A stretch of DNA of 64,000 nt, from contig CAVTVQ010000006.1 of assembly GCA_963738205.1 (NCBI GenBank), positions 496,001-560,000 of the forward strand. The letters are read 5' to 3'. The notes beneath the pieces were generated by a model. The model was not told the DNA's origin, did no database searches, and saw only the letters and a program-made list of their open reading frames with translations. Every line of letters begins with the position of its first letter. Positions within the stretch are counted from its first letter, which is position 1. The translations under genes were made by a program, and so were the position numbers. The stretch comes from DATFQE01 sp963738205 (GTDB lineage Bacteria; Actinomycetota; Thermoleophilia; Gaiellales; Gaiellaceae). Positions 8,010 through 16,956 of the stretch are shown in pieces.

Positions 8010-9437
8010 CTACGCGGCGATCAGCGCGTCGAGCGCGGCGCGGACGTCCGCCGCGGGCAGCTCCACCCCGGTCCTCGGCGCGCCCGGTCGGTCGAGCAGG
8101 ACGAGCCGCGGGGCCCCCCCGACTGCCTTCTTGTCGCGCTGCAAGGCGGCCCAGGCTCGCTCGCGGTCGACCCGGACGGGCCTCGGTCGCAGCTCGTGCT
8201 CGACGATGTCCGTCGGCAGCCCCGACAGCCGCAGCGCGGCTAACAGCCCCAGCGCGACCGCCTTGCCGTGCGGCAGCTCGTAGTCGGACGCGGCCTCGAG
8301 GGCATGCGCGAACGTGTGCCCGAGGTTCAGCTCTGCGCGCGGGCCGAGCTCGAAGGGGTCGCGCAGGCACACGGCCGCCTTGTACGCCGCGCTGCGGCGC
8401 ACCTGCTCGGGCTCCGGGAGCTCCCACAGCGGCTCGCCGGCCAGGAGCCCCGTCTTCACGACCTCTGCGGCGCCGTTGTCACGCTCGGATGCCGGGAGGC
8501 TGGCCAGCAGGGCCGGGTCGACCACGGTCCTGAGCGGCCAGTGGAATGCGCCCACCTGGTTCTTGGCGGCGGCCAGGTTGACGCCCGTCTTGCCGCCGAT
8601 TCCCGCGTCGACCTGCCCGACCAGCGTGGTCGGCACCGAGACCCAGTCGATGCCGCGCAGGTGGGCCGCGGCCACGAAGCCGGCGGCGTCGGTCGTCGCG
8701 CCGCCGCCGAGGGCCACGAGCGTCCCGTCTCTGCCGAGCGACAGCTCACGCCAGAGCCGCTCGCAGACGGACAGCGTCTTCGCCTCCTCCCCGCTCGGAA
8801 GCTCGTGCACGGCGGCCAGGCGAGCGCCGAGCGCGAGCTGCGCCGTGGCCCCGTGGATGCCGGAGACGATCGCGTCGGCGATCAGGGCGGCCGGCCCGTC
8901 ACCGGGCACGATCGAGCCGAGGAGCTCGAGCGCCCCGATCTGGACGTGCACACCGGCGGTGGCGAGCACCACGTCGTGTACGTCTCGCGCGACGAAGTCG
9001 GCAGCGGCCTCGTAGAGCGGCCGGCGGCGCTCGTACAGCTCGTGGAACCGCTGCTCGTCACGAGCGAGCGGCCGACCCGTCCCGCTCGCCCGCTCCCAGG
9101 CGTCGCCGACGGAGACGTCTAGCCAGACGGTGAGCGCGCGGGCCCGCAGCGCCTCGCGTGTGCGCTCCGATTCGACCGCGCCCCCGCCGAGCGCGACCAC
9201 CGCGGGCTCGTGCGACTCGAGCAACGAGATCGTGCGCTCCTCTTCTAGCCGGCGGAAGCGCTGCTCACCCTCCTGCTCGAACAGCTCGGCCACCGTGCCG
9301 CCGTGCTCTGCGGCGATCAGCTCGTCGACGTCGACGAAGGGCCTGCCGACCCGTGCGGCCGCGTCCCGGCCGAGCGTCGACTTGCCCGCGCCCATGAACC
9401 CGACGAGGGCGACCGAGCGCTCTAGCGGGCCGTCCAC
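8010..9437 (-). CDS. aroKB: Bifunctional shikimate kinase / 3-dehydroquinate synthase fusion
   Basis: 475 residues joining two shikimate enzymes. Residues 1-~170 are shikimate kinase: P-loop GFMGAGKST, DVDELI, FRRLEEE, VALGGGA. Residues ~175-475 are dehydroquinate synthase: LPSGEEAKT, GGGATTDAAGF, VPTTLVGQVDAGIGGKTGVNL, and zinc ligands in AAEVVKTGLL, LNLGHTFAHALE and PHGKAVALG. Both active sites look intact, so this is a working fusion of pathway steps 2 and 5. The GTG start at 9437 overlaps the aroC end by 16 nt. The synthase part is shorter than a free AroB (~360), mostly at its N-terminus. Confidence 0.92.
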   Translation of the reverse strand: MDGPLERSVALVGFMGAGKSTLGRDAAARVGRPFVDVDELIAAEHGGTVAELFEQEGEQRFRRLEEERTISLLESHEPAVVALGGGAVESERTREALRARALTVWLDVSVGDAWERASGTGRPLARDEQRFHELYERRRPLYEAAADFVARDVHDVVLATAGVHVQIGALELLGSIVPGDGPAALIADAIVSGIHGATAQLALGARLAAVHELPSGEEAKTLSVCERLWRELSLGRDGTLVALGGGATTDAAGFVAAAHLRGIDWVSVPTTLVGQVDAGIGGKTGVNLAAAKNQVGAFHWPLRTVVDPALLASLPASERDNGAAEVVKTGLLAGEPLWELPEPEQVRRSAAYKAAVCLRDPFELGPRAELNLGHTFAHALEAASDYELPHGKAVALGLLAALRLSGLPTDIVEHELRPRPVRVDRERAWAALQRDKKAVGGAPRLVLLDRPGAPRTGVELPAADVRAALDALIAA

Positions 9438-10483
9438 TCGATCCGCTCGAGATACGCGTGGTACGCGGCGAGGACGTCCTGCAACGCGTCGCCGCCGAAC
9501 TTCTCGCGGGCCGCTCGCGCGAGCTCGAAGGCGACGGCCGCCTCGGCCACGACCGCGAGCGCCTCGACTGCGGCGACGTCGCTGCGCTCGACGAGCGCCT
9601 CAGCCGGCTCGCCGGTCGCCAGATCCACCGAGCGGAGCGGGCGCATCAGGGTCGGCAGCGGCTTCATCGCCGCGCGGACGACGATCTCCTCGCCGTTCGA
9701 CACGCCGCCCTCGATCCCCCCGGCGCGGTTGGTCGTGCGACGGCGGCCCGGCCCGATCTCGTCATGCACGTCGGAGCCGCGCAGCCGCGCGACGGCGAAG
9801 CCGTCCCCGATCTCCACCCCCTTGACCGCCTGGATGCCCATCACCGCGGCGGCCAGACGGCCGTCCAGCCGTGTCTCGCGGCTCGCGTACGAGCCGAGTC
9901 CCGGCGGCACGCCTTCGGCGCGAGCCTCGACGACCCCGCCAACGGTGTCGCGGTCGGCCCGCGCGCCGTCGACGTCCCCCATCTCCACCACGGCGCTTTC
10001 GACGACGACGTCGAGTGCAGCCAGGAACGCCTTTGCAACGGCTCCCGCGGCTACGAGCGACGCAGTCTGCCGGGCGCTCGCGCGCTCGAGCGTGTCGCGG
10101 ACGTCGTCGTGGCCGTACTTCTGGGCTCCGGCAAGGTCGGCGTGGCCGGGGCGAGGCAGGGTGACGGGCTTCGTGCCCTTCCCGTGCGGCTCGCCCTCGG
10201 GCGGCCAGGGGCTCATGCCCCAGGCCCAGTTCTCGTGATCGCGGTTGCGGACGACGAGGGCGAGCGGCGTGCCGAGCGTACGGCCGTGGCGGAGGCCCGC
10301 CAGCACCTCGACCTGGTCGCGTTCGATGCGCTGCCGAGGGCTGCGGCCGTAGCCCTCCTGCCGGCGGGCAAGGTCGGCGTCGATCGTTTCGCGGTCGAGG
10401 ACGAGACCGGCGGGGAGCCCGCTCACGATCGCGACGAGCGCGGGCCCATGCGACTCGCCGGCCGTCGTGAGCTCGAGGGTCAC
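9422..10483 (-). CDS. aroC: Chorismate synthase
   Basis: 353-residue FMN-dependent enzyme converting EPSP to chorismate. Signatures: TTAGESHGPALVAIVSGLPAG at the N-terminus, RRQEGYGRSPRQRIERDQ, RPGHADLAGAQKYGHDDVRDTLERASARQTA, GIEGGVSNGEEIVVRAAMKP and the C-terminal RSDVAAVEALAVVAE. The GTG at 10483 overlaps the aroE stop (GTGA), indicating coupling. aroA (EPSP synthase), the missing pathway step, is not in the window. Confidence 0.96.
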   Translation of the reverse strand: MTLELTTAGESHGPALVAIVSGLPAGLVLDRETIDADLARRQEGYGRSPRQRIERDQVEVLAGLRHGRTLGTPLALVVRNRDHENWAWGMSPWPPEGEPHGKGTKPVTLPRPGHADLAGAQKYGHDDVRDTLERASARQTASLVAAGAVAKAFLAALDVVVESAVVEMGDVDGARADRDTVGGVVEARAEGVPPGLGSYASRETRLDGRLAAAVMGIQAVKGVEIGDGFAVARLRGSDVHDEIGPGRRRTTNRAGGIEGGVSNGEEIVVRAAMKPLPTLMRPLRSVDLATGEPAEALVERSDVAAVEALAVVAEAAVAFELARAAREKFGGDALQDVLAAYHAYLERIEWTAR

Positions 10484-11163
10484 GCCTGCAAGCCTACGGC
10501 GCGGCGCATCACGTCGACCGGGGCCGGCACGCCGGTCCAGCGCTCGAACGACGCCGCCCCCTGCGCCACGAGCACCTCGAGGCCGCCGACGACGTTCGCG
10601 CCGGCGTCGCGCGCCGCTACGGCGGTCGCCGTGTCGGGGTACGGCAGGTCGACCAGGGTCTGTCCTGGGGAGAGACGGACGAGCACCTCGTCGCGGACCG
10701 GCGTCGCGTTCACGACCAGATCGGCGTTGCCGGCGTCGGGTGGCCAATCGCCGCGTCGCGAGTACGCGCGCGCGTGCGGCAGCGCCGCTCGGAACGCCCC
10801 TGCCGCCCCGCCGGCGCCGATCACGACCGGCCGCTCCCGCGGCAGGCCGCCAAGGATTGCGACGTCCGTCGAGAAGCCGCGCACGACACCGTCATCGAAC
10901 AGCAGCGTGTTCACCGAAGGCTCGTCGGTTTCGGCCAGGGCTGCAGCGGCCAGCTTGTGCGGCGCGGTGACGTTCGCCCCCGCAAAACCCGCTGCCGCGA
11001 GGCCCCGCACCGCCGTCTCGAAGTCGGCGGGCGCGACGTCGAGCGCCACATACGCCCAGTCCAGACTCCGTGCCGCGAAGGCGGCGTTCTGCATCCGCGG
11101 CGACAGCGACGCGGCCACCGGCTGCCCGAGCAGCGCCACGAGCCGGGTCCCGGCGCCGATCAC
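10480..11163 (-). CDS. aroE: Shikimate dehydrogenase
   Basis: NADPH-dependent reduction of 3-dehydroshikimate. About 227 residues from the GTG at 11163: LVALLGQPVAASLSPRMQNAAF (shikimate-binding SxS), NVTAPHK (catalytic Lys), VNTLLF, FSTDVAILGG (Asp ligand), the NADP loop VIGAGGAAGAFRAAL, then NATPV. It is shorter than the usual ~270, having lost part of the C-terminal half. An in-frame start at 11220 exists, but its extra residues do not resemble the family; the GTG at 11163 follows a GGGGTGG that may be the ribosome site. Confidence 0.88.
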   Translation of the reverse strand: MIGAGTRLVALLGQPVAASLSPRMQNAAFAARSLDWAYVALDVAPADFETAVRGLAAAGFAGANVTAPHKLAAAALAETDEPSVNTLLFDDGVVRGFSTDVAILGGLPRERPVVIGAGGAAGAFRAALPHARAYSRRGDWPPDAGNADLVVNATPVRDEVLVRLSPGQTLVDLPYPDTATAVAARDAGANVVGGLEVLVAQGAASFERWTGVPAPVDVMRRAVGLQA

Positions 11164-11272
11164 GACGCGACGCCACCCCACTGTGGACGAATCGGCCCAC
11201 GAACGGCACGAAGCAGGCACACACCCGCGACGATTGCAGGTGTACCGTCGACCGCGAGGGAGGCGGGAAGCA

Positions 11273-11289
11273 CCCCACCCAGGGTGGGG
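11273..11289. repeat. GC palindrome between mltG and aroE
   Basis: Arms CCCCACCC and GGGTGGGG with a single central A sit in the ~147-base gap downstream of mltG and upstream of aroE. With no T-tract it is a poor intrinsic terminator. The odd-length, one-base-centre design resembles the palindrome at 770-790, though the bases differ. No ORF or other signal is seen in the rest of this gap. Confidence 0.45.
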
Positions 11290-11310
11290 GGCCGAAGGGT
11301 CAGGTCCCGA

Positions 11311-12228
11311 TTAGCCGCCGTAGCCGTGTTCGGCCAGGTACTGGTTGAACTCGTCCTCGCTGGCCGTGAAGAAGTGGTGGACCTTGTCGGGCTTGCGTGC
11401 GAAGAAGAGGAAGTCGACACGGCGGGGATGGGCCGCCGCCTGCATCGACGCCAGGCCGGGGTTGGCGATCGGCGTCGGCGGCAGGCCCGCGTGGAGCCGC
11501 GTGTTGTACGGCGTCGGGTCGTGGAGGTGCGACTGGCGCAGCGACTCGGTCCCCGGCACGTTCAGGCCGTAGCGGATGGTCGCGTCGATCCCGAGCGTCA
11601 TCCCGGCCTTGAGGCGGTTGTAGATCACGGCCGCCACGAGCGGGCGCTCCTCCGGCGCGAGCGTCTCCTTCTCCACCATCGACGCGATGATCAGCACGTC
11701 GTACGGGGTGAGGTTCTTGCTCTTCGCGTAGCCGAGGCTCACCTTGGCCCAGTTGCGCCGGAACGCCGTCAGCTGCTTGTTCACCAGCTGCTTGGTGGTC
11801 GTCTTGGGCAGGAACTCGTAGGTCGCCGGGAAGAGGAAGCCCTCGAGGTGCCGCGCCTTGCCGTCCCGGGCGAACTGCCCCGGCAAGGGCGACCGCGCCG
11901 TCAGCCTCAGGTATTCGGAGCCCGAGATCCGGGTCGCCTTCTTGCGCTTCGCGGCCGCGATGCTCTTCACCGCGGACACGCGTTTTCCCATCTCGCGCCG
12001 CGTGAATCCCTCGGGGAAGATGATCTTCAGTGGCTTCGGCGGCGGCGCGACGACCGGAGGAGGCGGCGACGAGACGCGGTCCCGCACGCTTCCGAGGGCT
12101 GCGATCGCGAGCCAGACGGCGAGCCCGATGAAGCCGAGCAGCAGGACGAGTGCGAGCAGCCGCCGCACGAGCAGACGCTCGCGCGACACGCGCCGCCTCG
12201 GAGGCGGCGCGGCCGGAGGGCGGGTCAT
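11311..12228 (-). CDS. mltG: Endolytic murein transglycosylase MltG
   Basis: Inner-membrane lytic transglycosylase (YceG fold) that cuts nascent peptidoglycan and limits glycan length. About 305 residues: a basic N-terminus, one membrane segment (LLALVLLLGFIGLAVWLAIAAL), a proline-rich linker, a LysM-like region, then the catalytic YceG domain with LEGFLFPATYEF, IIASMVEKE (catalytic Glu), VAAVIYNRL, LGIDATIRY and YNTRLHAGLPPTPIANPG. The ATG at 12228 overlaps the ruvX stop (ATGA) and is preferred over the ATG four codons upstream. Confidence 0.94.
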   Translation of the reverse strand: MTRPPAAPPPRRRVSRERLLVRRLLALVLLLGFIGLAVWLAIAALGSVRDRVSSPPPPVVAPPPKPLKIIFPEGFTRREMGKRVSAVKSIAAAKRKKATRISGSEYLRLTARSPLPGQFARDGKARHLEGFLFPATYEFLPKTTTKQLVNKQLTAFRRNWAKVSLGYAKSKNLTPYDVLIIASMVEKETLAPEERPLVAAVIYNRLKAGMTLGIDATIRYGLNVPGTESLRQSHLHDPTPYNTRLHAGLPPTPIANPGLASMQAAAHPRRVDFLFFARKPDKVHHFFTASEDEFNQYLAEHGYGG

Positions 12229-12620
12229 CGTCTGCGCCACTCGAGAAAGCCGGAGAGGAGGTGCGCGGCAGCCCGGGCGTCGGGCTCGGAGGTCGAGGAG
12301 CCGTTGACCCCGCGCTCGGCGAGGGTCGTCGTGAAGCGCTCGTCGAAGGTCTCCACGGGCACGTCGATCACCCCGCGCAGCGCCTCCACGAAGGCCTCGG
12401 TCTCCCGCGCCTGCTCGCCGCGCTCGCCACGCAGGGTCAGCGGCAGCCCGACCACGATGTGCTCGGCACCTTGCTCACGCAGGAGCGCGGCCAGGCGGGC
12501 CAGGCCGGCCTCGCTGGCGGCCTGCTCGACGATGCCGAGCGGACGGGCGAGCGTGCCGGTCGGGTCCGAGACGGCCACGCCGGTCCGCGCGCGTCCGAAG
12601 TCCAGGGCGACGACCTTCAA
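12225..12620 (-). CDS. ruvX: RuvX/YqgF Holliday-junction resolvase-like protein (pre-16S rRNA nuclease)
   Basis: 131-residue RNase H-fold protein. N-terminal ALDFGRARTGVAVSDP supplies the first catalytic Asp. IVVGLPLTLRGERGEQARE, VETFDERFTTTLAE and the terminal DARAAAHLLSGFLE complete the fold. In E. coli YqgF processes the 5' end of 16S rRNA. It lies between alaS and mltG, the standard order in many bacteria; a 33-bp gap separates it from alaS. Confidence 0.94.
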   Translation of the reverse strand: MKVVALDFGRARTGVAVSDPTGTLARPLGIVEQAASEAGLARLAALLREQGAEHIVVGLPLTLRGERGEQARETEAFVEALRGVIDVPVETFDERFTTTLAERGVNGSSTSEPDARAAAHLLSGFLEWRRR

Positions 12621-12653
12621 GACCGAGGCATGCTACTGACAGCGGCTGCGGGC

Positions 12654-15194
12654 CTACCCCAGCTGTGCGAGCAGCTCGCGCTCTGCCACGGCAAGCGCCT
12701 CACCCAGTCGAGCGGCGTCCTTCCCGCCCGCCCGGGCCATCGTCGGCCGACCGCCGCCGCCGCCGCCGATCAACGGTGCCGCCTCCCGGATGACCTTCAC
12801 CGCGTCCACCCCGCGGCCCTCGAGCGAGCGGTCGACGTTGACGATCAGATGCACGCGGCCGTTCTCGGACGCTCCCAGCACGACCGCCGCGGGCGCGTGC
12901 TGCTGCATTAAGCGGTCCGAGAGCTCCAGCAGCTGGTCCGCTGTCGCTTCTCGCGCCTCGATCACGATCACCTCGACGTCGCCCGCCGTGTTGCGCCGCT
13001 CGTCCAGCACCTCCGGCCCCGCGGCCGCAGCCTTCGGCGTCTTGGCCTCCCTGCGCAGGCGCTCGACCTCGCCGCGCAGCTCGTCCAGCTCGTAGCCGCG
13101 CTCCCGCAGCCAGGCAAACGCCTCCCCGCTCGTCAGCGCCTCGATGCGCCGCGTCCCGCTGCCGACCGAGCTCTCGGAGACGATCACGAACGGACCGATT
13201 TCGGCCGTCCAGCGCACGTGCGTGCCGCCGCACAACTCCCGGGAGAACCCGGGCACCTCGACGACGCGCACCTCGTCCCCGTACTTCTCGCCGAAGAGCA
13301 TCATCGCGCCGAGGTTCCGCGCCTCCTCGATCGGCGTGACGAACGTGCGCACCGGCAGGTTTTGGAACACCCTCTCGTTGACGATCTCCTGCACCCGCTC
13401 GCGCTCCTCCTCGGTGAGCGCGCGGTCGTGCGTGAAGTCGAAGCGCAGCTTGTCGGGCCGCACCGCTGAGCCGGCCTGGCGCACGTGATCGCCGAGCACC
13501 TCGCGCAGCGCCGAGTGCAGGAGGTGCGTCGCCGTGTGGTTCGCCATCGTCGGGAAGCGGGCCGACCAGACCACGACGGCGCGAACCCGGTCTCCGGCCG
13601 AGAAGCCACCTCCCTCGAAGACGAGCACCTGGTCGTCGCCGATCCGGTGTGCCTCGTGCAGGCGTGCCCGGGCGCCGGTCTCCTCGTTCTCGATGTAGCC
13701 CTGGTCGGTGACCTGGCCCCCGCCGTCGGGGTAGAACGGCGACTCGCGCAGCTTCGCGAGAAAGAGGCCGTCGTCGAGCAGCTCGACGGCGCCGAGCTGC
13801 GTGAGGACATCGGTCTTCTCGTAGCCGACGAAGTCGGTCTCGAAGCCGGCCGCGCGCGCGAACTCGGCCGCCTCGAGCTCGGCGCGGCCGGCGCCCGCCC
13901 GCGAGCGCTCGCGCTGCTGCTCCATCGCCGCCGTGAACTCCTCATCGTTCACGCCCAGCCCCCGCTCGTGCGCGAGCTCGACCGTGAGCTCGATCGGGAA
14001 GCCGTACGTGTCGTGGAGCAGGAACGCATCCTCACCCGAGATGTCACCGCCGGGAGCCGCAACCTCCTCGAAGAGCCGCAGGCCGCGCTCCAGCGTCTGC
14101 GTGAAGCGCTCCTCCTCCGCGCGGAGGATCTGCTCGACCTGCTCTCGGTGCTCCTCGAGCTCGGGGTACCACTCGGACATCTGCTCGGTCACGACGCGGC
14201 TGATGCGCCACAGGTCGTTGAGCCCGATCGCGCGCGCCTGCTGCACCGCGCGCCGGATCACCCGCCGCAGGACGTAGCCGCGGCCCTCGTTCGAGGGCGT
14301 GACGCCGTCGGCGACGAGGAAGGTCATCCCCCGGCCGTGGTCGGCGATGATGCGGTGCGCCTTCGTCGCCCGCTCCGAGCTCTGCCAGGCGACGCCACTC
14401 TCGGTCTCGATCCAGTCCATCAGCGCCTGGTAGCCGTCGGTCTCGTAGACCGAGATGACGTCCTGCTGGATCGACGCGGTCCGCTCCAGCCCGAGGCCCG
14501 TGTCGATCACCGGCCGCGGCAGCGGCGTCAGCGTGCCGTCCTCGTGCAGGTCGAACTCCATGAACACGAGGTTCCAGAACTCGAGGTAGCGCTCGCACGA
14601 GCAGCCGGGCCCGCAGTCCGGACGGCCGCACGAGAGCTCCTCGCCGCGGTCGTAGTACATCTCCGAGCAGGGCCCGCACGGCCCAGTCTCGCCGGCCTGC
14701 CAGAAGTTCTCCGACCGCGGCAGCCCGACGATGCGCTCCCTCGGCATGCCCATCTTCTCCCAGGCGGCGATCGCGACCTCGTCCTCGCCGAGGCGGAGCA
14801 CCGGGTCGCCCGCGAACACGCTCACCCACAGGCGATCGAGGTCGATCTTCAGGTGCTCGAACATGAGCTCCCAGGCGAGCTCGACCGCGCCTTCCTTGAA
14901 GTACTCGCCGATCGAGAAGTTGCCCATCATCTCGAAGAAGGACAGGTGGTAGCCGTCCAGGCCGACCTCCTCGATGTCGGTCGTGCGGAAGCACTTCTGG
15001 TAGGTGGTCAGCAGGGTCGCCGGAGGGTCCTTGACGCCGAGGAAGTAGGGCTTCAGCGGCTGCATGCCCGCGCTGATCAAGAGCGTCGAGGGGTCGTCGG
15101 CCGGCGGGATCAGCGGCGCCGACGGCAGCCTGAGATGGCCCTTCGACTCGAAGAAGCGGAGAAATCCCTCGCGGATCTCGGGCGTCGTCCTCAC
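12654..15194 (-). CDS. alaS: Alanyl-tRNA synthetase
   Basis: 846 residues with the full class II AlaRS order. The catalytic domain has SAPLIPPADDPSTLLISAGMQPLKPYFLG, YQKCFRTTDIEEVG, SFFEMMGNFSIGEYFKE and DTGLGLERTASI. The tRNA-recognition domain is followed by the editing domain, whose zinc ligands are in NHTATHLLHSAL and ELCGGTHV. The C-terminal DHHA1/C-Ala region has GGGGGGRPTMARAGGKD. A Cys-rich insert (SCGRPDCGPGCSCERYLEFWN) is the usual zinc site near motif 2. The GTG at 15194 overlaps the upstream stop (GTGA). Confidence 0.97.
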   Translation of the reverse strand: MRTTPEIREGFLRFFESKGHLRLPSAPLIPPADDPSTLLISAGMQPLKPYFLGVKDPPATLLTTYQKCFRTTDIEEVGLDGYHLSFFEMMGNFSIGEYFKEGAVELAWELMFEHLKIDLDRLWVSVFAGDPVLRLGEDEVAIAAWEKMGMPRERIVGLPRSENFWQAGETGPCGPCSEMYYDRGEELSCGRPDCGPGCSCERYLEFWNLVFMEFDLHEDGTLTPLPRPVIDTGLGLERTASIQQDVISVYETDGYQALMDWIETESGVAWQSSERATKAHRIIADHGRGMTFLVADGVTPSNEGRGYVLRRVIRRAVQQARAIGLNDLWRISRVVTEQMSEWYPELEEHREQVEQILRAEEERFTQTLERGLRLFEEVAAPGGDISGEDAFLLHDTYGFPIELTVELAHERGLGVNDEEFTAAMEQQRERSRAGAGRAELEAAEFARAAGFETDFVGYEKTDVLTQLGAVELLDDGLFLAKLRESPFYPDGGGQVTDQGYIENEETGARARLHEAHRIGDDQVLVFEGGGFSAGDRVRAVVVWSARFPTMANHTATHLLHSALREVLGDHVRQAGSAVRPDKLRFDFTHDRALTEEERERVQEIVNERVFQNLPVRTFVTPIEEARNLGAMMLFGEKYGDEVRVVEVPGFSRELCGGTHVRWTAEIGPFVIVSESSVGSGTRRIEALTSGEAFAWLRERGYELDELRGEVERLRREAKTPKAAAAGPEVLDERRNTAGDVEVIVIEAREATADQLLELSDRLMQQHAPAAVVLGASENGRVHLIVNVDRSLEGRGVDAVKVIREAAPLIGGGGGGRPTMARAGGKDAARLGEALAVAERELLAQLG

Positions 15195-15775
15195 ACGGAC
15201 GATTGTAGGAGCGCGCCTCGCACTGCCTCGGCGCCGTCCTCGCGCACCGGCTCGCCGTGCGTCGTCAGCACGAGCTCGACCGGAAGCTCGCGCAGCGGCG
15301 CCAGCCGCTGCTGCACCGCGGCGACGGTGTCGCCCTTCGGGAGCCACTTTTCCGGGATGATCAGCTCGCCGTCCTTGACGATCAGCGCGTCGCCGACGAC
15401 GAGCGCGCCCGCGTCGGCGATCCAGAGGACGACCTCGCCCGGATGGGTCGCCGGGAAGGCGACCACCCCGCCCGGAAGGTCGTCGTCGACGCCGAAGAGC
15501 CGCGCCTGCAGGCCGCCGTCGCCGCCCGCGGGCGCGTGGATCGCGGCGCCGACCCGCTCGACCAGCTCGGCAGCGCTGCGGTCGTGCCAGTCGCACGTCA
15601 GAACGGTCGCGACCTCCTTGCCGGCCGCGAGCTCATCCACGAGGCTCGGCGGCGAGAGCGGGTCGAAGAGCACGAGCGTCGAGCCCGCATCCCAGGCGTA
15701 CGAGCCGACCACGTGCTGGTACCAGGTCGGGTGAACGGCGGTCCAGTGCCAGAGTCCCGGGCGCAGCTCCTCCAC
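15191..15775 (-). CDS. Metallo-beta-lactamase-fold-like protein without the metal motif
   Basis: 194 residues with the strand pattern of MBL-fold hydrolases: GSTLVLFDPLSPPSLVDELA, VATVLTCDWHDRSAAEL, VVAFPATHPGEVVLWIADAGALVVGDALI, ELVLTTHGEPV. The canonical HxHxDH reads CDWHDR here, so only the Asp survives; the later His (ATHPGE) and GDALI positions are kept. It may bind metal differently or be non-catalytic. It is coupled to alaS by a GTGA overlap, and the sigma-factor gene lies 21 bp away on its other side. Function unknown. Confidence 0.7.
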   Translation of the reverse strand: MEELRPGLWHWTAVHPTWYQHVVGSYAWDAGSTLVLFDPLSPPSLVDELAAGKEVATVLTCDWHDRSAAELVERVGAAIHAPAGGDGGLQARLFGVDDDLPGGVVAFPATHPGEVVLWIADAGALVVGDALIVKDGELIIPEKWLPKGDTVAAVQQRLAPLRELPVELVLTTHGEPVREDGAEAVRGALLQSSV

Positions 15776-15796
15776 GCTGCGGAGTCTAGGCCCGGG

Positions 15797-16567
15797 CTAG
15801 CCGCGCGCGACGCGACCGGGCTGCTCGATCTCGTCCGCGGCGATCTCGGCGCGGATCTTGTCGAGCGAACGCCGGATCAGGCGCGAGACGTGCATCTGCG
15901 AGATCCCGATCTGCTGCGCGATCTGCGACTGCGTCAGGCCCTTGAAGAAGCGCAGGTGCAGGATCAAGCGCTCGCGGTCGTCGAGGACCTTGAAGCCGGG
16001 CTCCAGCACGACCCGGTCCTCGGACACCTGGTACTCGCGCTCCTCCTCGCCGAGCGACTCGAGCGGGTCGAGCTCGTCGTCCTCGTCGCCGCCGCCGCCC
16101 GTCGACAGGGAGACCGAGCTGTAGGCGCGACCGCTCTCGAGCGCCTCGAGCACCTCTTCCTCCTCCACTCCGGCTGCCTCGGCGAGCTCGGGGATCGTCG
16201 GCGAGCGGCCCACCTGCACGGTCAGCTGCTCGATCAGCCGTGACAGCTGCACGTTCAGCTCCTGGAGCCCGCGGGGCACGCGCACCGACCAGCCCTTGTC
16301 GCGGAAGTGCCGCTTGATCTCGCCGATGATGTTCGGTGTGGCGTACGTCGTCAGCTCGACGCCGCGCGAGACGTCGAAGCGGTCGATCGCCTTGATCAGG
16401 CCGATCGCGCCGATCTGGACGAGGTCTTCCAGCTGCTCGCCGCGATAGGAGTAGCGCCGCGCGAGCGAGCGGACGAGCGGCATGTAGTGCTCGATCAGCT
16501 TCTCGCGGGCCGAGACGTCGCCCTGCTCGTGGTACCGCTTGAGGAGGACGAGATCGTCGCCGGCCAT
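15797..16567 (-). CDS. Alternative RNA polymerase sigma factor, SigB/SigF/SigG type
   Basis: 256 residues with no region 1. Region 2 (LIEHYMPLVRSLARRYSYRGEQLEDLVQIGAIGLIKAIDRFD, then YATPNIIGEIKRHFRD) matches group 3 sigma factors. Region 3 contains RSPTIPELAEAAGV. The region 4 helix-turn-helix is LTQSQIAQQIGISQMHVSRLIRRSLDKIR. This is the stress/sporulation branch, normally held by an RsbW-type anti-sigma. That partner is probably the gene immediately upstream, whose stop overlaps this start by one base (TGATG). Confidence 0.93.
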   Translation of the reverse strand: MAGDDLVLLKRYHEQGDVSAREKLIEHYMPLVRSLARRYSYRGEQLEDLVQIGAIGLIKAIDRFDVSRGVELTTYATPNIIGEIKRHFRDKGWSVRVPRGLQELNVQLSRLIEQLTVQVGRSPTIPELAEAAGVEEEEVLEALESGRAYSSVSLSTGGGGDEDDELDPLESLGEEEREYQVSEDRVVLEPGFKVLDDRERLILHLRFFKGLTQSQIAQQIGISQMHVSRLIRRSLDKIRAEIAADEIEQPGRVARG

Positions 16568-16956
16568 CAGCCGGAAGCTCCCGAGCGCGCCGTCTTCGTG
16601 AGCCGCACCCAGTCGCCACCGTTCTCTTCGCGGACCGCGAACCCGTCCACGACCGTGTCCAGGAGCCGACGCAGGCCGAGGGCATGCTCGCCCGCGGTTT
16701 GCTCGAGCTCGCTGCGCACCGTGCCGGCCGCGAACGGCCCGATCTCGGCCTGGATCTCGTCGCCGGCGACACCGACGGAGAGCGTCACCGCGTCCGCGCC
16801 GGTGCGGTCGAGGAGGCCGTCGAGGGCGAGCAGGAGATCCTCGAAGTGCTCGATCGTGAGCTCGTGCCGGCTGGCGAGCCCGCCGAGTACCAGGTGTGCG
16901 ACCCCGAAGTAGTCGCGCTCCCCCGGAATCGTGAGCCTGATCGCTTCGGTCGTCAC
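16567..16956 (-). CDS. RsbW-like anti-sigma factor with degenerate GHKL ATP site
   Basis: 129 residues. Fold cues are GERDYFGVAHLVLGGLASRHELTIEHFEDLLLALDGLL followed by TLSVGVAGDEIQAEIGPF and GLRRLLDTVVDGF, which track the RsbW/SpoIIAB layout. The N-box Asn (usually EAxxNAxxHA) is absent (LDGLLDRTGAD at 45-55). The DxGxG lid motif is absent too, so ATP binding and serine kinase activity look lost. The context strongly suggests it binds the adjacent sigma factor. The GTG at 16956 overlaps the mnmA stop (GTGA). No RsbV-type antagonist is nearby. Confidence 0.75.
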   Translation of the reverse strand: MTTEAIRLTIPGERDYFGVAHLVLGGLASRHELTIEHFEDLLLALDGLLDRTGADAVTLSVGVAGDEIQAEIGPFAAGTVRSELEQTAGEHALGLRRLLDTVVDGFAVREENGGDWVRLTKTARSGASG

